Source of the DNA: Dillenia suffruticosa
Taxonomy: Eukaryota; Streptophyta; Magnoliopsida; Dilleniales; Dilleniaceae
Length of the DNA stretch: 64,000 nt
Assembly (NCBI GenBank): GCA_033439265.1
Contig: JAVTVX010000031.1
Location: 791,501-855,500, forward strand
Reading direction: 5' to 3'
The notes under the pieces were generated by a model that was given only the letters and a program-made list of their open reading frames with translations, did no database searches and was not told the origin of the DNA. A program made the position numbers and the translations under genes. This document shows positions 23,770 through 34,560 of this stretch, one piece after another. The stretch's first letter is position 1; each line of letters starts with the position of its first letter.

Positions 23770-26700
23770 ATGCTTACAGTATTTTTCATGGCACTGGACT
23801 ATTGGTATACCATTTCTTTTTATAGGATGCAACAAAATGTCTTTCTTTTTATGCAAAATGTTTGATTACAAGCCCTAGCTAGTGAAAAAAATGCACTGGA
23901 AGAACAAAGTGAAGTTGCATGCAAGATTTGCTATTTGAATAGAGTGCTTCATTCTCTCTCTCTCTCTCTCTCTCTCAGTTTCTGATCAAACTTGTATATT
24001 TGCTTGCAGATCTCGAGAGAGTACATGGATTTACCTTTGGGGATAGTATTGATGAGTTCAAAAAGAGCAAGTGGCAGAATTTCAGGACAAGGCTTGAAAA
24101 GGTACCTCAGGACTATCTCGGAATGCTTTGAGCTGGATTTTTGTGTTCTCCTGTTAAAATAAAAAATTATAATAATAAATAAATAAATTGTCTTTATAAC
24201 ATATACTGTAACTCAGTGCCTGGGGTTCATCATGCCATTTCATGCCCTTTAGAAGGAAAAATGTTAATAAGTATCTCTTATCCATTTCTGTCTGTCTTTG
24301 TGTCTGTTTCTCTCCCCTCCCCCTCCCCCTCCCCCTCCCCCGGGTCCCTTCCTCCCTCCCTCCCTTAAAATTCTCTCTCTTGAGGATGCAATTGCAGTTC
24401 CAGTATCTTTTATAATCATTGAAGTCCAAATGATGTATTTGGGATTGCAGGTCTTGTCCTTAATTGTAGATGTCTGTACTTTCTTCTCAGCTCTCCTCTC
24501 TAAGCATGTGACTCTCTCTGTGTCTCTCTGTGTCTCTATCTATGGATATTCATAATAATGACTTAGACCGTATACTACTTTGTTTTTAGGCATGTTTCTC
24601 TCTCTCTCTCTCCCCCCCCCCCCCGGGTCTCTGTGTGGATATTCATTGTAATGAGTTAGATTCTATATTGCTTTTCTCTGCTCTTCTATCATTTTTTCTT
24701 GTCACCTGCTTTATTCTTTGCCAAGCTGCAGTTTAGTTGGGGATTAGCAGTCCTGCCGGTTCTCTAAGCTTGACCATTAATTTCATGAGGATCAAGCAAA
24801 CTGCGTTTTTGTAGTCCAACTCTCTCTTTGATTGGCCATATGATTTTGTGAGTTTTCCCATTGTGGGTGTGTCACAGATTTAGAATGCTTTTTGATCTTG
24901 CCATAATTTTCAATTCTTTGTTTGAAGGGCAAGTCATTAAGAATCAAGTTTTCATTGATGTGTCATTGTAACATGTCTAAGATTATAAACATGAGATAAT
25001 TGATTGCTTTCTATGTGCATTGGAATTTATTTTATATGTTAATGTGCTTTTATTTGGAATGCAATGCTCTAGTCAAAATTTCCGGGAATTGTGCTAAGAA
25101 GTTTTTACTGAGCTCCTTGTTTGGTATTTTCTTTTTGGTTTACTCTAGGGTGATATTGCATTCAAATAATTGCTGTTGTGTATAGTTTGTAGTGTTATTT
25201 AAACTGTAATAGTTTATGCTTTCTTTTCTAAGTGGATGGTTGGAGATATTGTGGATACATACATGCATTGTGTGGGTTTATATAGTTGTAGTTCTCTAGT
25301 GTGCACTATCTACATCATTTGTGGTTTTCTTATTACAAAGGATCTCCAAGCTACTTTGGGTAGTATTATATTTTTCTTGTTACAACAAATCAAAATCCTG
25401 TGTAGCTAGTATGTCCGGCTTTGCACTGCATCCTGTATGTGCTTCATGCCAATGATGAATAGTTTTCTTACTGAATATGCTCTTTCATAATGACCAACCT
25501 CACAAAATTCTTGTTTGGTAGCTTCTAAAGCTGGAAGAGACTTGGACTTTGATTATTGACGATGTACTTGCAAATTCTTTTGTTGCACCAGTCACTGATG
25601 AAATCGAAGATGACCACCAGCTATCCTGTAAGTTTTCACCATCTGACAACTATGTGTGTTATGTGAGATGTATGCACATTTAGTTTACTTGATATGTGCA
25701 GAAGAGTATTGGCTCTGGTGGTGTTGTACACCTCACACTTTGTCAACATTTGGTTTTGGTTGCATGAGAAAACCCAGTATGCAAATAATCTTACTGTGGC
25801 TTCTTTTGGCTCCATCTTCCCTTATGAATGCATAGCACTGTGCTTGGAATGGAGTGTTGAATTTGAGCTGTCAGAAATATGCAAGGATTTTATCAAAGTA
25901 ATTTTAAATAACCAATTTACAGATACTAGCATTGTCCCAACTGGCTGCTGCTTGCTGTCTCAATTATAAGCCGTTTTTTTTGTAGAGTAGTAATTCTTTT
26001 ATTAGAAAATGACTACAATCTTGTGGTGAAATGTGTGCCTCACGGGACATCAAGGTTCCTATTTCTACCTTTCCTTTTCAAACGAACATATATCAGTCAT
26101 CCTCAGAAACCATCTCACAGCTTGTGTGTGATGCACTTTTTGTCCCCAGAAGCTGTCAGCAATGTGTAGGATGCACTTTTTCAAACACATATCAATCTTG
26201 TGATTCACAAAATCGACTTTTGACATGGTGCACTTTTTTCTGTTAACTGCATGCCCTTCAGCCATGTCACTGGAGAGCAAATTTATTATTATGATTCTGT
26301 TGAGATCTCTGAGGCATGAATGTGAGACTGACTTGGCATTGAGACAATTTTAAAGATATGTGAATTTTCAGAATAGTGTTATGTAATAAAAATCTACTTA
26401 TATTTTTAAATAAATTAAAAACATGATGTTGCATACATTTAACTTATTAAACTTCCAGAAATCTGCTTTATCATTTTTGCACATGATAGCTTTACTTGAG
26501 TTTTATGTATTCTTCTATCAAGCTTATGTTGTCATAAATATACTGATGAATCATTGTGTCCATTAAGTGATTTGAGCAAGGGGCATGTGTCAGTACAACA
26601 GAATCTGAGAATTACCCAAGACTTGATCTGTTTCACATCCACAAAAAGCTTGTTGATCAATCTTGTTTCAGATTGCAAGATTCACTCTTACCATCCTGAC

Positions 26701-27029
26701 CACTAATGTTTGTTAAGTTCAAAAGCCCATCTCTGTACTAGTTTTTTATGACCTTATTTTGATGGATAAAAATTTTTCTTAAATACATCAAAGAGTGACC
26801 TACCTTTTAAAGTTTTACTTGTTTGCATAATTTTTGTTTCTCCTTTGTTCTTGTTCCATGTGTGGTTATTTAGAAGGTCTCTCATATGCATTCTCTTACA
26901 GTTGAGGAATATGAGCGGTCCTGGGAGCAGAATGAGGAATTGGGTTTGAATGATATGGACACCTCCTCGGCTGATGTTGCATGCAATTCCCCGAGTACTA
27001 CTGCAAACCAAGAACTTGATGGGAAATGA
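18195..27029 (+). CDS. Possible short C-terminal ZPR1 protein from an internal ATG
   Basis: Starting at the ATG inside exon 6 (18195), exons 18195-18236, 18306-18395, 19432-19540, 24010-24101, 25522-25627 and 26902-27029 join in one open frame of 188 codons. All borders are GT-AG and no stop occurs before the TGA at 27027. The product would hold the second half of zinc finger 2 (one CxxC pair) and the whole second ZPR1 domain, ending in the conserved YERSWEQNEELGLND tail. Conservation of this half suggests recent decay or residual use. Whether it is expressed cannot be judged here. Confidence 0.4.
18576..18619. repeat. (CT)n microsatellite in ZPR1 intron 7
   Basis: About 22 CT units, followed by a TTTTTA-type run. 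Neighbouring open frames are artefacts of the repeat. Confidence 0.95.
19541..22779. other. Large ZPR1 intron 8, first part
   Basis: Intron 8 spans 19541-24009 (about 4.5 kb), far longer than the other introns. From 21100 to 22780 the base composition and run structure differ from the flanks, and the sequence looks inserted, but I found no diagnostic motif. It may be the upstream part of the LINE described next. No exon for the ZPR1 protein was found here. Confidence 0.4.
22790..23720 (+). mobile_element. LINE (L1-type) ORF2 3' fragment in ZPR1 intron 8
   Basis: Around 22850 one frame reads EDFWIGSSPMPITYPQL, the VGDGxxxxFWxDxWxGxxPL block that precedes the C-terminal zinc-binding region of plant LINE reverse transcriptases. 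At 23280-23480 it reads FKSLY followed by IWKAKVPVEVNDFTW and TNQLLQKRRP (zf-RVT region), then LHCPITER near 23540. Frameshifts and stops interrupt it. It has the same orientation as ZPR1 and lies inside an intron. Confidence 0.8.
23512..23664 (+). repeat. Tandem duplication of about 77 bp in the LINE fragment
   Basis: The block starting AGAGATCTCATCTTTTTACA (23512) and ending near GTATGCATGATAATAACC is followed at once by a second copy starting AGAGATCTCATCTTTTTTGC. The copies differ at about ten positions. The second copy matches the LINE motif order better (HCPIT then W-E-T-W-N-L-L), so the first is probably the derived copy. Confidence 0.85.
23724..23769. repeat. (AT)n(AC)n compound microsatellite
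   Basis: About 16 AT units followed by 7 AC units, 240 bp before ZPR1 exon 9. Confidence 0.95.
24310..24364. repeat. C-rich (CCCCCT)n and (CCCT)n tract
   Basis: Runs of CCCCCT repeat four times, followed by CCGGG and CCCT repeats, in ZPR1 intron 9. A second C-tract, (TC)n followed by twelve C and GGG, lies at 24598-24628. The complementary strand has G-quadruplex-like spacing (runs of five or more G separated by A or AG). Confidence 0.85.
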
Positions 27030-27257
27030 ACATCTTTTTGCCTGTTAATTATGGTTTCTTTTCCATCTTTTGATGTGGTGGAAAAAGGAGTTTTGTGCAA
27101 ACATTTTGCATTAGAACTAGAAACGTCGGGCTGTTCTTTGAGTCCTGTAAGAGAAAAAGCTTCTCTGTTAGCTGTCTGTGACATTAACTTAATGATTATC
27201 ATAGTTGCAATCACAATTGTTCCCAGTTGCTTAATTCAAATTTAGCTCTTTTTCCAA
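27030..27257 (+). other. ZPR1 3' UTR region
   Basis: Sequence directly after the stop codon with no coding motif. AT-rich with AATTCAAATT near its end. No canonical AATAAA was noticed in these 230 bp, so the polyadenylation site is not placed. Confidence 0.4.
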
Positions 27258-27273
27258 GTCCAAAAGAATTCTT

Positions 27274-27402
27274 CATTCTTTTTTTTTTTTTTGGTACTGA
27301 GAATTCTTCATTCTTGGTTGTGTGCGTACCATAAATCAAACCTTGGCCCGAGGTCAAGTTCCCACATGGGATCCTAACCACTTGGCCAAACGTTCTACGG
27401 TG
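27274..27402 (-). mobile_element. tRNA-derived SINE with 16-bp target duplication
   Basis: The insert is flanked by perfect copies of GTCCAAAAGAATTCTT at 27258-27273 and 27403-27418. On the minus strand it starts with a tRNA-like head containing a perfect A box (TGGCCAAGTGG, 27379-27389, tRNA-Leu/Ser type) and a weak B-box-like GGTTTGATT at about 27334-27343. It ends in an A-tail, seen as a run of T at 27279-27292 on plus. A second GAATTCTTCATTCTT at 27301-27315 inside the element repeats flanking sequence. It sits immediately downstream of ZPR1. Confidence 0.82.
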
Positions 27403-27418
27403 GTCCAAAAGAATTCTT

Positions 27419-27650
27419 AATTGATTGATTGAGATAGGGTTAATGTACGAATGGAGAGACTGTTGGAGAGTTAATCCTTTTATAGATCTCATGATAAAAT
27501 GAAATAAGCGAAAGAATCCGGCAGATTTCGTTTGGATCAATATTGTGGGCCAAGTGGTATTTGGGCCTTGTAATTTTAGGCTTCTTGTTATATGTTAGGT
27601 TTTATGTTATTATTATTATTTTTTGGTTATAGGTTTTATGTTATTATGTG

Positions 27651-27686
<36 letters not shown>

Positions 27687-27884
27687 ATGTAAATTCACTG
27701 GGCTTATATTGTTTTGGCTTTGGACTAAATATGTTGTGGACCTAAAGTAATGATGGTTTAATCTGGTCTCTTTCTATTTTTTTTTTTTTTAATCAGAATT
27801 TGGTTAGATATTGTGTGATTGTTGCATATTTATATGTAAACAATATTTATATGTAATCGAAAGACAGTATCACAATTTATTATA
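27419..27884. other. AT-rich intergenic, no gene
   Basis: Contains an (AT)n tract at 27652-27674 followed by (GTAT)n, and T-runs. No protein motif. Confidence 0.5.
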
Positions 27885-27897
27885 ATAATGACAATTG

Positions 27898-27986
27898 TTG
27901 GGAAAGCAACCCTTAAATAGGATTTCAACATATGCTTAGATCTAATTATTCAGAATATAACTCCATATATCGGTTGTGAAAAAAAA
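27898..27986 (+). mobile_element. 5'-truncated SINE with 13-bp target duplication (family S)
   Basis: Flanked by perfect ATAATGACAATTG at 27885-27897 and 27987-27999. The body (TTGGGAAAGCAACCCTTAAA ... AATTATTCAGAAT) matches the 3' half of the SINE at 32780-32958 and ends in an A-run. The 5' tRNA-like half is absent. Confidence 0.7.
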
Positions 27987-28206
27987 ATAATGACAATTGC
28001 TAATATGAGATTAATTAATTTAACTAAGACACAAAAATCAAACCAATATAATATAAGCATAATCTGATATTCATCGTGTATATATAAAATGATAGTGAAA
28101 TGTAAATAAACAAAAAATACATAAGACAAAATTAAAAAAAAAGGTTAAATTAACAATAAGCTCCCACTTGATTTTATATATATATATATATATATCATAA
28201 ATTCTA

Positions 28207-28366
28207 TAATAACATTTTGTGTGTCTAGTAATAGAATACCGAATTCTCTTAATTTAGATTTTAAATTCGATTATTCAGAACGTAAAAACAAATGTTGAGA
28301 GTCATCTCCTAAATTGGATTTTACGGTACTCAAAACTTGGATATCGTTTGGCCAATAAAAAAATAA
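28207..28366 (+). mobile_element. SINE with 15-bp target duplication (family S)
   Basis: Flanked by perfect ATATCATAAATTCTA at 28192-28206 and 28367-28381. The body follows the order of the 32780 copy: a head region, TTAATTTAGATTTTAAATTCGA around the B box, GAGAGTCATCTCCTAAATTGG, ACGGTACTC, then an A-rich tail. Diverged but clearly the same family. Confidence 0.72.
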
Positions 28367-28381
28367 ATATCATAAATTCTA

Positions 28382-29359
28382 ATTGAAGATGTATATGACT
28401 TGCATTATATTTTAAAAATAAGCACAAAATCGTATTGTTTGATGGTTTTGGTCTTTGTTTTTCGGGTATTGTCAAGTTTCGGTTTAAGAGCAGTGTTACT
28501 AAAATCAGATTGATTCAACTGGCCATTTAGACATTTCATGAGTCGGTTCCATTGTAATATTGTTTCTGCATTGAATCTTAAAAACCCGTGGATCAATTGC
28601 GGGTAAACCACGACCCGAGTGACCCCGCAGGTTAAAACAAAACCTGCTGATGATCTGGATGGCTCATTCACGACGACCTCTTCGAATCCATAAACAATGG
28701 ATGAGTTTGACAAAAATGGTAAGTAAAACAGGCCACCAATTTAACAAAAATTCGGATCTAACACAGATATGAAATGAGAGAGAGTTAGATCCTAGGCCAA
28801 AGGGCGACGAAGATGAAACTAAGGAAAAGGGTCTCACCAAACTCGAATGATGAAGACACCGCGGCGGCGACAAGGTTCACCAATGGTGGGATATGGTCAC
28901 GGAAACAGAGCTATTGCCACGACTGCCTCGAGGATTTGCTGCGGCGGCTACAGCAGGGCCTAAAACGATGGCGATTGAGAACACGAGGGTGTGAGAGGTA
29001 GAATGAGATGTTTGGAATAAATATGGATGTCGATCCATTGATTGGGTAGGTTTTTAGGGGGGGGGTCGGTTGAGATCAAGAAAGATTAATAGCTAAGATT
29101 GCAATGATCTTTGAAAAAGGATGGCTACGGTTACTAGAGTTTTTAAAATGGTTTCCAACCGGTGACCCAGATTACAAGGTTTATGGGGACTTTAAAAATA
29201 AATCATGACTTCAAACCAAAGTAAGCGTAAGTGATATTGGCAGTGATGCAGAATCACACAAATTTTTTCAAAAATTGAAACACAATATCTAAAAAATTAA
29301 AATAAAATAAACCATAATTTTAATAACATTGATTTAAACCAACGTAGTTTTCATTTAGT
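28382..29359. other. Intergenic, no gene assigned
   Basis: Open frames on both strands (for example 28405-28713 minus and 28813-29001 plus) show no family motif I recognise. Sequence such as ACCCGAGTGACCCCGCAGG (28611-28630) and CCAACCGGTGACCCAG (29156-29171) looks like the ends of an old DNA transposon, but no TIR pair or target duplication could be shown. Confidence 0.4.
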
Positions 29360-29590
29360 ACTAGGCTCCACCAAATCATGTTCGGTTGTCGGGACGCGGA
29401 CTCGGTGCCCAACGGAGCACGGCAACCACCTTTGGGCCGATGTTTCGATTTACGTGCGGTCAGCCCATATGAGCCCGTGGCTCCAGCGGTCTCAATTGGT
29501 TGTTTCTCTTTCAGATTCCGAGAAGTGAAGCTGAACTGAACTTCCGAAAGGGGGCCAACTCCGTTTATCAGTCTCGATCAGAGAAGGTCC
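29360..29590 (+). promoter_or_regulatory. GC-rich 5'-exon-like segment of an unidentified gene
   Basis: Unlike its AT-rich surroundings, this segment is GC- and CpG-rich (CGGTTGTCGGGACGCGGACT, 29381-29400) and CT-rich downstream, as is common at plant transcription starts. A possible donor (AAG|GTCCTC at 29587) ends a noncoding first exon. The next plausible exon starts near 31286, giving an intron of about 1.7 kb with typical TTTTAG acceptor. This is inference from composition only. Confidence 0.3.
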
Positions 29591-31285
29591 TCTCCTCCCT
29601 CCCACACTCCTCAATCCTTTTACTTCTGATTTGCTTTATTTTTCATGTTTAACCCTCTAGCTAAACCCCTGTGTCTGCGAGGATTCCCTCCATTTGCGCT
29701 TTGTTTTCTGATTCCACTTAATGGATTAACGAGCTGCATTTCCCCCAAATTATGGTTATTCAATTGCCTCGGAATTCATTTTTTTGTTCAATTTTTTGGA
29801 TAATCGATTTTGTCTATAATTTGGAAATTTTTTTATGGGCGGAAAGGTGCTTCGAACCAGTTGTTGTAGGTTTATATTAGGGTTTTCTTGTGAGTGGTAG
29901 GGTCTCTCTTCTTTGGCTATTACGTGTTTTACACTCTAACCGTGAGTTTCATCACTCTATAGTTTCTAAAATTGTATCACCTAACCTTGGTTTGAAAATT
30001 TTCTTTTTGGTTTTCTCAACCTTTTGTGAATATGGGCATATTCAACCATAGCTAATGGTTTTGTATTTCTTGCTAAAGCTTTCTTACTTGTACTTTGAGA
30101 AGAGTGCTGATCGTTTCAGCCCTTTTTGATGGTTAGATCACATAAAATTTTTCATAGCATAAATAACTATAAAAAGGAAAATAGGAAACAATTCATCCAC
30201 ATTCTCTTCCGAAATTGTCCTATGTCCTACTTCTGTTGAATTGCCATGTCCGTCATCTGGACTTCTGTTTCTAGTTTCTACCTGGGCACCTCTTATTGAT
30301 ATTTAATCTACTAAAGTTAATTGAAGCTTCCTATCTGCGAAATAAAATCCAAGTTTGGATGAGTGTTTATTTATAGAGCAACTAGGGTGAAAAAGCCTCT
30401 TCCAACCAATTTGGAATTTGCCTCATAGGCGAAAGGTGTAGAAAAGTAAAAGAGGCCTATATCACACACTTGACAGGCATGCGGTGCTTGAAGGAGGTGG
30501 CCTGAGGATTTTTCCGTGAGGTAATCAGAACGAATGTCAATATGCAATGAAAACAACATGGCTTCAGCTTATCAATCAAAGGGGAGGATGCAGTTGGGTT
30601 TAGGGCTGTCCATGCATCTCAAGATATTTTCTGTTTCTGGTGGTAAAAGTTCCATCATAAAGTCACATTGTCATCCCTATCAACAGTAACCTTGATCTAG
30701 GTAACACCGGTGGATGCCTAATATTAGAAGTCTTTTCCCTTCAAAGGCTATATATCGTCTCCTTGCCCCTAATGTCAAGAAGTCTTGCAACCTTTTGCCC
30801 CAGACGGTTAGATTAATGAGCAAAGCCCTTCCGTCTTATCTCATTGTGGAATCTCTCACATTTGAGAATTCTTTCATTGTTGGACCAAATATCTAATCTA
30901 TTGTTGTCCATTCTCGATATTGAGTAGAGGTCCATATTTTATAGTCTTTATCTTCCAAATTATAGTAAAGCTGGAGTTAATGCTATGGCTTTCGGAATGA
31001 TGGTATTTCAATAACATAGTCAGTACAATACATTACCAAAATTCTTGCTTATATTCAGCAATTTTTGTAATCTTCTTGAAATGATTAAGAAATATGGGAG
31101 ATTATTGCTTCTTAATGTTTTGTGCTTCTTTTGTTATTTTTTCTCCCTTGTTCCACATTTATACTTCCTCTTCATTCCAATAGGTGTTTAATTATTGTGA
31201 AGTGTCTATTTTTCATAGCTAGGCTCTTATTCTTTTACATATATAGACTATTTCGTTAAATAGGATTCCCTTTTAATTTTTAGAA
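29591..31285. other. No gene seen (possible leader intron)
   Basis: T-rich sequence without exon-like segments. Short open frames at 30371-30559 (minus) and 30714-30896 (plus) lack family motifs. Confidence 0.4.
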
Positions 31286-31324
31286 TAGAGGCAATACTGA
31301 AACACTGTTGCTTTGGAACTAAGC

Positions 31325-31432
31325 ATGGCAGATGATAGGGACAACTACTTAATGGTGATACCTGATCAAGGATTGCCTGATTCGCTTCTTAGCCAAACTA
31401 AAGGAAAACCTTTATGGTACAGTCTGGACTAG
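31325..31432 (+). CDS. Unidentified 35-codon ORF or first coding exon
   Basis: The ATG at 31325 opens a protein-like reading (MADDRDNYLMVIPDQGLPD, then LLSQTKGKPLW). A GT at 31417 could be a splice donor after the codon pair for L-W; otherwise the frame stops at 31430. I do not recognise the product, and joining it to the PP2 exon at 31919 gives an immediate stop. It may be the first coding exon of a gene whose later exons are lost. Confidence 0.3.
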   Translation: MADDRDNYLMVIPDQGLPDSLLSQTKGKPLWYSLD

Positions 31433-31918
31433 CGAGCTGTCAAAGATAAAACTGTAAAAAAAAAATAAAAAAAAAAAAAGAATAAACTTTGTACAAAAAT
31501 TAGGATGTCATTGTGCTACAACTAGAGCTTTCTATAGTTTCCACATATATGTGATCAAGGTGGAATGCGGCGGTTTGATAAAGGGCAGCAGGAGGTGATG
31601 AATAATCCTCCAAGGATGATGTGGAATCTTCTGTTTTGCACCCCAGTGAGAGTTTAAATTATAATTTAGATGCTGGCGGTCTCCTAGGGCTAGCGTGCGG
31701 GGTAGATGCTTATGAAAATTATAATTCAAAACTATGTGACTTACTGGGATGGTTTCGCCTAGAGATTTTTGCCAAAAACTCCTTTTAGAATAGAAAATTA
31801 GGATACTTCTTTAAATAAAAAAGAAACAACCAAGCAATTGCACCCTGCGGTTTTAGGAATCACTCACTAAGATAGTACTCACACTCATGCCTTTGTATAA
31901 TGATACTAAGTTGCCAAG

Positions 31919-32293
31919 GTAATGCGCCTGCATTGGCTTGAGATTGTCGGTGGGGTTGAAAGTGTATGTCTAGGCAGGAAGTACCAAGTAGGGTTCAGGG
32001 CGGCCCTTAAACCAAGTGCAACACGCTGGCAGGACTACACTGCTATTGTGGTGGCCAAGGTTGGAGAGAGTGGAAAAATGATCCCAAGGGGTTTAGATTT
32101 AAGCCAACATTATGGCAATGGATTGGTTGATATTCCAGCTGAGCCTCTTGTGGTTGAGGTTCCTAAGCAGGCTTCGTCAAGTGAGCGGAAGATCTCCTTT
32201 GGCTTGTACGAAATCAGGCAGGGAAATTGGAAGCACGGCTTGCAGATCCATTATGCTTTTGCAGGAGAGATTGGGAGCATGGGAGCAACATGA
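31919..32293 (+). pseudogene. PP2 (Nictaba-like lectin) C-terminal exon, upstream exons missing
   Basis: Reads as most of a phloem protein 2 domain: LHWLEIVGG, GRKYQVGFRAALKPSA, then AIVVAKVGESG, ISFGLYEIRQGNWKHGLQIH near the C terminus. PP2 lectins bind GlcNAc oligomers and accumulate in phloem sieve elements or under stress. The family's upstream exon, with its WGND-x-RYW motif, was not found between 29360 and 31919. The acceptor is CCAAG at 31914-31918. Initiation at the ATG at 31922 would give 123 residues. Probably a 5'-truncated duplicate of the gene at 35183, in the same orientation. Confidence 0.65.
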
Positions 32294-32328
32294 GTTCGGC
32301 TTCGGCATCGGCATCGGCATCGCTTGTT

Positions 32329-32329
<1 letters not shown>

Positions 32330-32394
<65 letters not shown>
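32330..32394. repeat. (CT)n microsatellite after the first PP2 copy
   Basis: About 32 CT units, preceded by GGCATC repeated three times (32303-32321). The open frames through it on both strands are artefacts. Confidence 0.95.
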
Positions 32395-32397
<3 letters not shown>

Positions 32398-32779
32398 ATG
32401 GATAAATAAATGAATAGATAAATAAGTTGTGAAACAATGATTTGATAATATTAGATTGAGAGAGTGGGTATTGCAATCTCTCTAGCATGTACGCGTGATA
32501 CCAAAATTCAACCCTTTATTTCTACTTGTGCATAATATCTAGAGGCTTTACATTAACAACTCAAGATGGTTGTATATATTTTTAGGGTTGTCACTTATGC
32601 ATCACAGATTGTAACAACGTGAAAAGTTATTGCATTATGTACGACATTTGGTGACAAGAAGTTTTATCACATAACCATTTCATTTTTTTTTAACTAATAA
32701 GTAATTGCAATACAAAATAATAGTTTAATAAGCAAATTTAAATGCTCTTATAGAGCGGAAGAATAATAGAATGTCATTA

Positions 32780-32958
32780 CCAAATTTTTTTCGGTTGAGT
32801 GATCGGTTACTTTATCCCCTTAATCAAAAGTTTTAAATTCGAGTTTTGAAAATGACGAAAAAGGATATGGGAGAATTAATCCCTAAAATGGGTTTCATAG
32901 TGTTCGAATCGGATTATTCGGACAAAATCGAATACCGGTGATAAAAAATAATAATAAT
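32780..32958 (+). mobile_element. Full-length SINE with 18-bp target duplication (family S reference copy)
   Basis: Flanked by perfect AATAATAGAATGTCATTA at 32762-32779 and 32959-32976. The head reads CGGTTGAGTGATCGGTTACT (A-box-like TTGAGTGATCGG), a B-box-like AAATTCGAGTTTTG follows at 32837-32850, then GATATGGGAGAATTAA, CTAAAATGGGTTTCATAG, and an A-rich (ATA)n tail. These are the parts of a tRNA-derived SINE. Confidence 0.82.
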
Positions 32959-32976
32959 AATAATAGAATGTCATTA

Positions 32977-33478
32977 ACATTTTAGTCTTAAGCCAAATTT
33001 AGGAGATGAAATCCAAACCGCTCATTCACAAATTTTAATGTCATGATCCACTTGTTATCCACTCCCCCATGTGCATGTAGTCCAAAACAACAATAGATGA
33101 GAGTAAAACAATAAGATCCCTATTACCCTAACCATACTTTTAAGAGGGAGCATTTCTTATTGTTTAGTCATCATGTGTACAGAGGTTAAAGAATGGCTTA
33201 TCATTCATCAACCAAACAAACCAGCATTTGATGTTCTCAAAGCTAAAGGAAGCAAAAGTGAAACATAAATCCCATCTGAAATCACACATCATTCCCCAGA
33301 GTCTTATTCCCAGTTAACAATTTTCTTCTGTATTTACTAAAATTACGCCACTTAATCGAGAAAAAACAAAATTACACAAGTTTGCGATAATCGAATTGAA
33401 GAAGTAGATGAGAAAAATTAATGGGTTTTTATTTTAGTAAAAATACTTATACATATTTTCCGTACAGATGTTAATTTT

Positions 33479-33521
<43 letters not shown>

Positions 33522-34139
33522 TTATTATTTAATTCATGTTCTCCGGTAGCAAGATTTGAATCAAAATCCTCTGAAAAAAAATATCAAAATAACTATGAAT
33601 TTTGGTTTGCGGAGAAAATTGAAAATTTCAGAATATTCGAGTTATAAGTCAGATATGTACGGATGAAAACCATTGTAAAGTGGCACCAATATTCTCTACA
33701 AGTTAGTGTCACAATTACAGACGCAACATCAATCAATATAACCAAATAATTCCCTTTATTTATTTATTTATTTCCGATAAAAATTTAAAAGAAAAAAAAA
33801 GGAAAAAAAATGAGGACCGGAAATAAGTACAAGCAAGGCATTTTTTCACTTTAGTTCTCAAAAAATTTCCAAATTTTTTCTAATGGGTGTTCACCTTTGT
33901 TCACCTTCTTCTCGTTTATTATATCACAATATGCTGATTGCAAATTTAGTTTTATCCGATCCGATCAACTTGGTGTGTGATATAAATATATTATGAGAAC
34001 TTTTTGAAAATCTATTATATTGTTTCGAGTTAATATTTTATCATTACACGCATATATACAGTGCGAATTAGTATCGGACGAAATGGAAAAACATATCCAG
34101 AATTTTTTACGATCGCACGATATCATTACATTTGAAGAG
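32977..34139. other. Intergenic, no gene
   Basis: Contains an (ATT)n microsatellite at 33476-33530 and a (TTTA)n run at 33757-33773. No coding motif on either strand. Confidence 0.55.
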
Positions 34140-34560
34140 TTATATAAAACCACGATTAGAGCTATACTATTGTATAGTATTGAGTGTTAGGCTATTAAAC
34201 AATAACAAGAACAAAGATGGCTGTAGCAAAAATGAGGATAATTAAGTGAATGTGTGGAAAAACTAGAAAAAATAGAATTAGAAATGAAGAGATTCGTAAC
34301 AAGTTAGGAGTTAGTTCAATTGTAGATAAGATGTGAGAGTGTCGTTTGAGATGGTTCGAGTATGTGCAAAGAAGACCCAAAAATGCACTGGTTTAGAGAA
34401 TCGAGAACCTAAATATAGGATATCTAGAAAAACGTAGAGGTAAACCGTTAAAAAGTTGATGCAAATTATCCATAAAGATATAGAAGTTAAGAATTTAGAA
34501 GAGAAAATGATTTTGGATAGAAATGAATGACGTAAAAAAATTCACACAAATTAAACCAAT
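34140..34560 (+). mobile_element. RTE-type LINE 3'-end fragment
   Basis: The plus-strand reading from 34216 shows the C-terminal region of RTE-like non-LTR retrotransposons: MRIIK, MCGKTRK then RIRNEEIRNKLGVSS, VDKM, RLRWFEYVQRRP, RRGKP, and at 34506-34545 MILDRNE then RKKIHT. Family consensus runs (R)LRWFGHVQRRP ... DRxxWR. TGA and TAG stops interrupt it. A T-rich (ATTTTT)n stretch follows. This is a 5'-truncated, inactive copy. Confidence 0.85.

Larger units (their letters stand above)
14850..27029 (+). pseudogene. ZPR1: ZPR1-type zinc-finger gene, internally deleted
   Basis: ZPR1 is a eukaryotic protein with two C4 zinc fingers, each followed by a ZPR1 domain, that binds eEF1A and moves to the nucleus. 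Exons seen: 14850-14975 (ESLCMRCGDN), 15066-15109 (TRLLLTMIPHFRK), 15753-15793 (SAFECPHCGE), 15904-15985, 16779-16823 (RQVLKSDSATIK), about 18187-18236 (ASTCDSCGYRNSE), 18306-18395 (LKPGGRIPEKGKKIT), 19432-19540 (VPELDLELASGTLGG), 24010-24101, 25522-25627 (LIIDDVLANSFVAPVT) and 26902-27029 with stop TGA. Exons for the rest of the first ZPR1 domain and the start of the second finger are missing between 16823 and 18187. A TAA at 18183 is in frame with exon 6, and the exon 1 donor leaves a frame mismatch. The C-terminal half is well preserved. Confidence 0.85.

Noticed and set aside
28405-28873. Minus-strand ORFs of 102 and 69 codons
   Set aside because: They look partly protein-like, but no family, exon structure or start context supports them, and old transposon-end motifs lie in the same stretch.
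32112-32488. Open frames of (SL)n and (RE)n through the CT tract after the first PP2 copy
   Set aside because: Artefacts of a (CT)n microsatellite. The PP2 frame itself stops at 32293.
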